Shown here piece after piece: positions 59,007 to 64,000 of a DNA stretch of 64,000 nucleotides. How positions within the stretch are numbered: the stretch's first letter is position 1; every line of letters starts with the position of its first letter. The stretch lies in assembly GCA_005656395.1 (NCBI GenBank), contig SRSI01000062.1, forward strand, positions 62,001 through 126,000. Reading direction: 5' to 3'. The notes below the pieces were generated by a model. That model saw only the letters and a program-made list of their open reading frames with translations. It had not been told where the DNA came from and did not search any database. The translations under genes were made by a program, and so were the position numbers. The DNA comes from Strongyloides papillosus (taxonomy: Eukaryota > Nematoda > Chromadorea > Rhabditida > Strongyloididae).

Positions 59007-62000
59007 ATGGCATTCACGATAAGTGAGGTAAGTTTAATGCTTATTTATGTTTAAAAGATATTTTATTCCATGAAATCATAAAATTTTAATATTTAATCAT
59101 GATTCATCAGTGATCCATTGATAATCTGATAGTCGCAGCTTTAATGCTTCTCAAATATTTATTTTACTTGCAATTTCCTATGTTTTTAGCTTCTTACACA
59201 TTATTTGATCATCTTAACAATAAACGATATTTGGTTTTTTTGCAAATATATGCTCTATTCATTAAAGTAATAACGATAAGATTATGTTTGTCTTTTAATA
59301 ATTAGAACATAAATGTTACCGATTTTATGACAAAATACTTGTAAATTTCATGTTAAATAAATGAAACAGTATGTTTATTTATTGCATTTTTTTTACTATT
59401 TCTTTTCATTATTTAGTGACAATGACTTTTTCAATTTGATTTTTATTATTTAAAACTTAAAACATATATATTAGAGGAATCTCTCTTAGTAGTTTTACTA
59501 TTATTTAAAAGATATATATTGTATAGAAGGCTATAATTTATTTTTTTATTTCTTTAAATTCTCTCTACTACGCTATACTCTTTTCATATAAGAAAATAAC
59601 ATAAAAATAATTGTTTTTTCTATCAATGGCTTTACAACAATTTCGATTAAAGCCCAAATTAACATTGTCAAACTATGGATTAGGTATTCATGGTTTGTAT
59701 AATGAAATTTTAACGCTTCCTCAACAAAATTATATAATTGAGGATCCGGAAGAGATTAAAAAAGTAGGGAAAAAAAGGGATAATTTATATTTGGATAGAT
59801 ATTGTTATGATAAAATTAATAAAGGTAATTCAGAGAATGAAAATCATGAAAACTTGATACCATTACGGTTTTGTAATGAAGGAATTGTAAAACCACCAGA
59901 GGCGGAATCTAGTTTATTGTCAAAGGAAAATAGATCGTTACGTTTTGATGTTTTATTAAATTCTACCTCATCTATGAAGAATACCAATTTCGAGGTTTGT
60001 GTATAAACTAATTTTAATGCGTATAAATTTTGTAGTCCATTTATTTGAGTAAAAATATTTTTATTCGTATAAAAAGTAAAGTAATTGTTATTGGACACCA
60101 AAGAGCAGATTCTTTAAAATCCTTTTATTGATGATACTATAATTAATATCCAAATTATTAGAGTTTTTATTATTTATTTACCTACTTTAACCTAAATTAA
60201 TAGCTTCATAACTGTCATTTGTAACCTTTCTTACCTTTTATATACACTCAGTACAACGTATATTCTCTTCATTGATCAATTTGTAGAATATATAAAGATA
60301 TATATATATATTTATATTATTGACTGTATTAACATTTAAGATAATTTTCTCTTTTAACCATTTGACTAACTGTTAAGATGCTTTTCTCTCAACTTTCTTT
60401 TAGCTTATTCTATGTTATTTTAATATTCTTTTGTATTTGTTCAACCTGTTCTTTTCATGTTTTAACTTTTGGTTTTCTCATTTTTAAAATATTATATTTA
60501 AACTTATATTTTTTTAAGTGCACTTATTTTATCAGAAGTATGTACATAATAATAATATGTATATGTATATATTAGGTTAAAAATAAGGTTTTTTTTAAGT
60601 GATGGTATAATTAAAAAAGAAAAGTTATTGATCACCTGTTATTCATTATACTATAAATATATATCTAAGTATAAATGTAATAAATTATATTTACAAAACT
60701 TCTTATCATCAGTTTTATTTCTATAACAACCTTTCTGATTAGATAAGGAAACAATTATTCATGTTTTCCATGTTTGGTTGAATAAAAATTGTTTTATGTA
60801 TTTATTATTATTTTTTATTGCTTGGTTGTGTTTTACTCGTTGTTTTTGTTATTTAAACTTTATCTTTGGAATAATGGTATTATTATAATTGTCTATAAAC
60901 AGTGTTCAGGGGGAATATTTTTAATAATAATATAATTTTAAAATTCTAATTTTGTTGTATAAAAAATATGATGTAATTCAAATTTAAAATAATATGTGAT
61001 GTTTCAGAAGCTGGATCCAGAGTTACTTTTTACACGGCAGGAGCGTATTGGACGCGGCTCGTTTGGAGAGGTTTACAAAGGTATTGACAATAACACAGGT
61101 CAAGTTGTTGCTATAAAGATCATTGACTTGGAGAAGGCTGAAGATGAAATTGAAGATATTCAAAAAGAGATACAAGTATTATCTCAATGTGAATCAGAAT
61201 ATGTAACTAAATATTATGGTAGTTATCTAAAAGGTTCAAAATTATGGATTATTATGGAATATCTTGGGGGTGGGAGTGCATTAGATTTAACAGAAAGTGG
61301 AAAACTTGATGAAAATCACATTGCTATTATTTTAAGAGGGATTCTTAAAGGATTAGAATATTTACACAGTGAGAATAAGATACATCGTGACATTAAAGCT
61401 GCAAATGTTCTTCTTTCTTCGAATGGTGATGTAAAAGTTGCTGATTTTGGTGTGGCTGGGCAGTTGTCAGCAACGATTAAAAAAAGAATTACTTTTGTTG
61501 GAACGCCATTTTGGATGGCACCAGAAGTAATAAAACAAGCAAGTTATGATTTCAAAGCAGATATCTGGTCACTTGGAATAACAGCTATAGAACTAGCTCA
61601 AGGAGATCCACCATATGCTGATCTTCATCCTATACGGGTTTTATTTTTAATTCCAAAGAATGATCCACCTACACTAGTTGGTAAAGAGTGGAGTAAATCA
61701 TTCAGAGAATTTGTTGAGCTATGTTTAAATAAAAATCCTGATAATGTAAGTATCTTTTTTTTTATTTAATGTGTAAATTTTATTTTATAGAGACCTACTG
61801 CCAGAGCACTTTTAAGACATCCCTTTATTAAACGTGCTAAAAAAAATTCATATCTATGTGATGTATTAGAACGTGTACAACAATACAAAGCTAGTCAAGT
61901 ACGAGCACAAGATTCTGACCATGAAGATGATTCAAATCAAGTGAATAACTCTGATAGTGGATGGGAATTCTCAACAGTCAAACAGGCACCAAGTGAGTTT

Positions 62001-62681
62001 GTAAATGGAACGAATTATTCAGAGTATAATAATGGTGCACAATCTTCTAATAGTATGCAAGAAAACGTTAATCCGATAAGTAATGATGATGGTACATTGA
62101 AAGGAGGACGTAAAAACTATAGACCTGAATCACCGTCAGTCCTATCACAATCAGATGTATCGTGTTCTGGTACAATTGTTGTAAAAAATAATGGTCAACA
62201 AAGTGAGATGCAAAAAGTAGTAGATAAACTAAAAAGATCTTCTATTAACTCAGAGTCTTCAGATAGTAGTAGGAATTCAAATGATCGTTCCTATATTAAT
62301 GTACATGAACCAGAAGTTATGCCAACAAAATTGGTAGTTGGAGGAAATGAAGGGGAAGCATCAGAAAGCAATCATTATCCAGGTCTTCGAAGGCATAATC
62401 AAGCATATCAAAAATCTAATGTTTCAGAGTTGGCAGATGCACCTAGACTTTCACTAGCAGATAATTCATTACTATATATAATAGATAAATTATCGCGAAC
62501 GCGACATGCAGGACCATCTTTAGATTCATTGGCAAACTCTCTTAAGAATGCAGAAAGAATGTATCCAGGAATTAGTGATTTATTGGTTGGAGAACTATTA
62601 AAGGCACTAACATCACCTCAGATACCAAAAAATGAGATAGATGCTGCCGTAAGGCAAATGACTAACCCGAAAAAAATTTAA
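59007..62681 (+). CDS. gck-1: Germinal-centre kinase III (MST3/MST4/STK25 type)
   Basis: Exons are 59007-59027, 61008-61745 and 61791-62681, giving 549 residues. The seven-codon first exon (MAFTISE) ends in GAG|GTAAGT, phase 0, and joins [17 protein letters not shown], as MST3 starts with a short leader before DPEELFTKLEKIGKG. The kinase domain has [11 protein letters not shown], Lys43 in [17 protein letters not shown] (132-139), DFGVAG (152-157) and [18 protein letters not shown], identical in form to C. elegans GCK-1 and human MST3/4. After the kinase comes the usual disordered region with DSD and Ser/Asn-rich stretches, and a C-terminal helical part ([10 protein letters not shown]) expected to bind CCM-3/PDCD10. 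The first intron is long (1980 nt) and contains another open exon-like frame. Confidence 0.92.
59626..59994 (+). other. Candidate alternative first exon of gck-1, or a small separate gene
   Basis: A 123-codon frame begins at ATG 59626 and ends in GAG|GTTTGT, phase 0, the same phase as the short gck-1 first exon. Its composition ([52 protein letters not shown]) is protein-like and unlike random AT-rich frames nearby. Joined to the exon at 61008 it would give a kinase isoform of about 665 residues. It stops three codons after the donor if unspliced, so a 126-residue protein is the other option. No known domain is recognised. The donor is weak. Confidence 0.45.
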
Positions 62682-62866
62682 TTCGTTTTAAAATAGTAAG
62701 AATATTATTTTGAAATTAAAAAAATTTTATTAATTAATTTCTTCAAAGAATTTTCATTACTTTGGACAATTCGTATCAATTTACAATAAAGCTTAATATT
62801 TTTTTGACAATATTTACATTTTGTAGCTATATTTTATAAGCTCATCATATTAAATATTATTTATTT

Positions 62867-63461
62867 TTAAAACCTAACAACTTCCCTATCAATGCGATTT
62901 CTTTTTTTATTTTTTTTAAAAGCAGTTCTGTGCCATTGTATGAATGCATATAATATAAATATTAAAGTTTCTCCAAGTATGATACCTGCCATAAAGATCA
63001 CTTTCATGTCATATTCTTTATTTTTTTCATCTAGTAAAGCAACTCTTCTAGCGTAATTTGCTTCCTTAATTTTGCTGACATGTTTATTTCTTTCAAAAAT
63101 TACGTAATAAGCTACGATTGACACTAACTTAAGACATAAGCATGTACATGTACTATTTAAAGAAATTCGGCGAGCTGGTCTAACATCATATTTTATTGCC
63201 CATATTGTAAAAGGTACTGCTAATACAGGTATAATTAGTGTTATCGTTGAGATTGGTAAATGTAAAAATAATGTTATAACTGATGTGAGTAAATAAAGCA
63301 ACAATATTGTTATTGTAACTTTCTAAAAGATAAAAAAATCATTTATTATTAAATATATCTCTTACATTAACTCTCATTTTCTCGGAAACAGAATGCCTGT
63401 CGGAAGTCACATTGTTGATATCTCCAGGTAAAGAATAGCTTTTATTGTACATAAATAACAT
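62867..63461 (-). CDS. Hypothetical multi-pass membrane protein
   Basis: Exons are 63366-63461 and 62867-63322, with a 43-nt intron, giving 183 residues. The 32-residue N-terminal exon (starting MLFMYNKSYSLPGD) is hydrophilic. The second exon encodes probably four membrane segments: two in succession in the stretch ILLLYLLTSVITLF to VLAVPFTIWAI, one in CLKLVSIVAYYVIF, and one in FMAGIILGETLIFILYAFIQW. Between segments 3 and 4 is a charged loop of about 30 residues with Glu, Lys and Arg. The tail is very basic (KKNKKRNRIDREVVRF). I do not recognise the family; four-TM topology with both ends in the cytosol is the simplest reading. It is convergent with gck-1, with 185 bp between stops. Confidence 0.7.
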
Positions 63462-64000
63462 AATTCATCAAAAAAATAGACGTGTTAAGGCAACTTTAAA
63501 TTAGTATTAATAGAATTTAAAAAAAAATACACCAATACTTTAATCTTTAAAATTTTAAATGATTCTAAAAAAAGTTACATTTATTTCTTTAAAATTTTGA
63601 ATGATCTTTACTTAAGGGAAAAAATAAATAAAAAAAAATCAAGAAAAAAGATTAAAATAAAAAACGAGATAGTTGTCTTGAAATAAGATAACTAATAAAT
63701 ATACATCACGTTAAAATTAAAAATATATTAGTTATATATCAAGAGGTACCTCATTATGCTAGTGTCTATTGAGGTATCTGAAAAGTTAATTTATTTAATG
63801 CGGGTATAATTTTTGAAATTTTCTTCTATTCACATTTTTGATTTATTCTTAAGAATTTTAAAAAGTCATTCCTAGTATTAGGCCATCATTATCCTCAACG
63901 CTCTTTAAATTATATTCAAATGGCAAATGTCAAAATTTATGATTAATAGATTTATAAACGTTTTATGTAAAAAAGAGATATTTTTCAAAAAACTTTTGAT
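63462..64000. other. Intergenic up to the window edge
   Basis: AT-rich with poly-A and poly-T tracts. No gene or repeat is supported. Confidence 0.55.

Noticed and set aside
60378..60575. 65-codon hydrophobic frame inside the gck-1 first intron
   Set aside because: T-rich intron DNA gives Phe/Leu/Ile runs; no ATG context or homology support.

Overview
The window looks like nuclear DNA of a nematode, most probably a Strongyloides-type (clade IV) worm. It is very AT-rich, and most introns are only about 36-60 nt long with T-rich acceptors. Many start codons lie a few bases after an AG that follows a T-run, as expected for spliced-leader trans-splicing. It carries two nematode-type 7-TM chemoreceptors, and its conserved genes match worm/animal families such as Cullin-5, PAK4-type kinase, GCK-III kinase, FUT8, TAF10 and proteasome beta-6. 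All names come from reading the translations; no database search was run.

Layout. 0-4 kb: the 5' end of an Exportin-5-like gene (minus strand), then a five-exon secreted cysteine-rich gene whose fourth intron holds two tRNA-Ala(UGC) genes on the opposite strand. 4-16 kb: an accessory region built on a duplicated block. Each block has a 584- or 602-residue protein of unknown family (possible LOTUS-like fold) convergent with a BIR-1/survivin gene. The survivin copy is intact in block 1 and a clear pseudogene in block 2. A GGTCGACC-rich repeat of about 0.3 kb lies on the outer side of each block. 16-21 kb: two related chemoreceptor genes on either side of a decayed mariner element. 21-23 kb: FUT8. 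23-27 kb: long non-coding AT-rich DNA.

27-36 kb is a compact housekeeping cluster: a WDR43/UTP5 C-terminal-domain protein, dynactin p24, a degenerate seryl-tRNA-synthetase-like protein, TAF10, SMIM12 (two exons, rebuilt here), a group II PAK kinase and a catalytically broken tyrosine phosphatase. 36-43 kb: a FLYWCH/WRKY-GCM1-like zinc-finger protein with more than 5 kb of gene-free upstream DNA. 43-64 kb: an orphan membrane protein, Cullin-5, a PiT phosphate transporter, a SUCO/SLP1-type SUN-domain protein with a distant signal-peptide exon, proteasome beta-6 divergent from a GCK-1 kinase, and another orphan multi-pass membrane protein.

The most unusual items are the seryl-tRNA-synthetase-like protein without its serine-recognition and motif 3 residues, the pseudophosphatase with Asp in place of the catalytic Cys, the asymmetric decay of the duplicated survivin locus, and an Exportin-5-like gene in a nematode. 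Most genes work in separate pathways. No large operon is evident, although the minus-strand TAF10 and SerRS-like genes are head-to-tail with a 208-nt gap, and several pairs are divergent and may share promoters.
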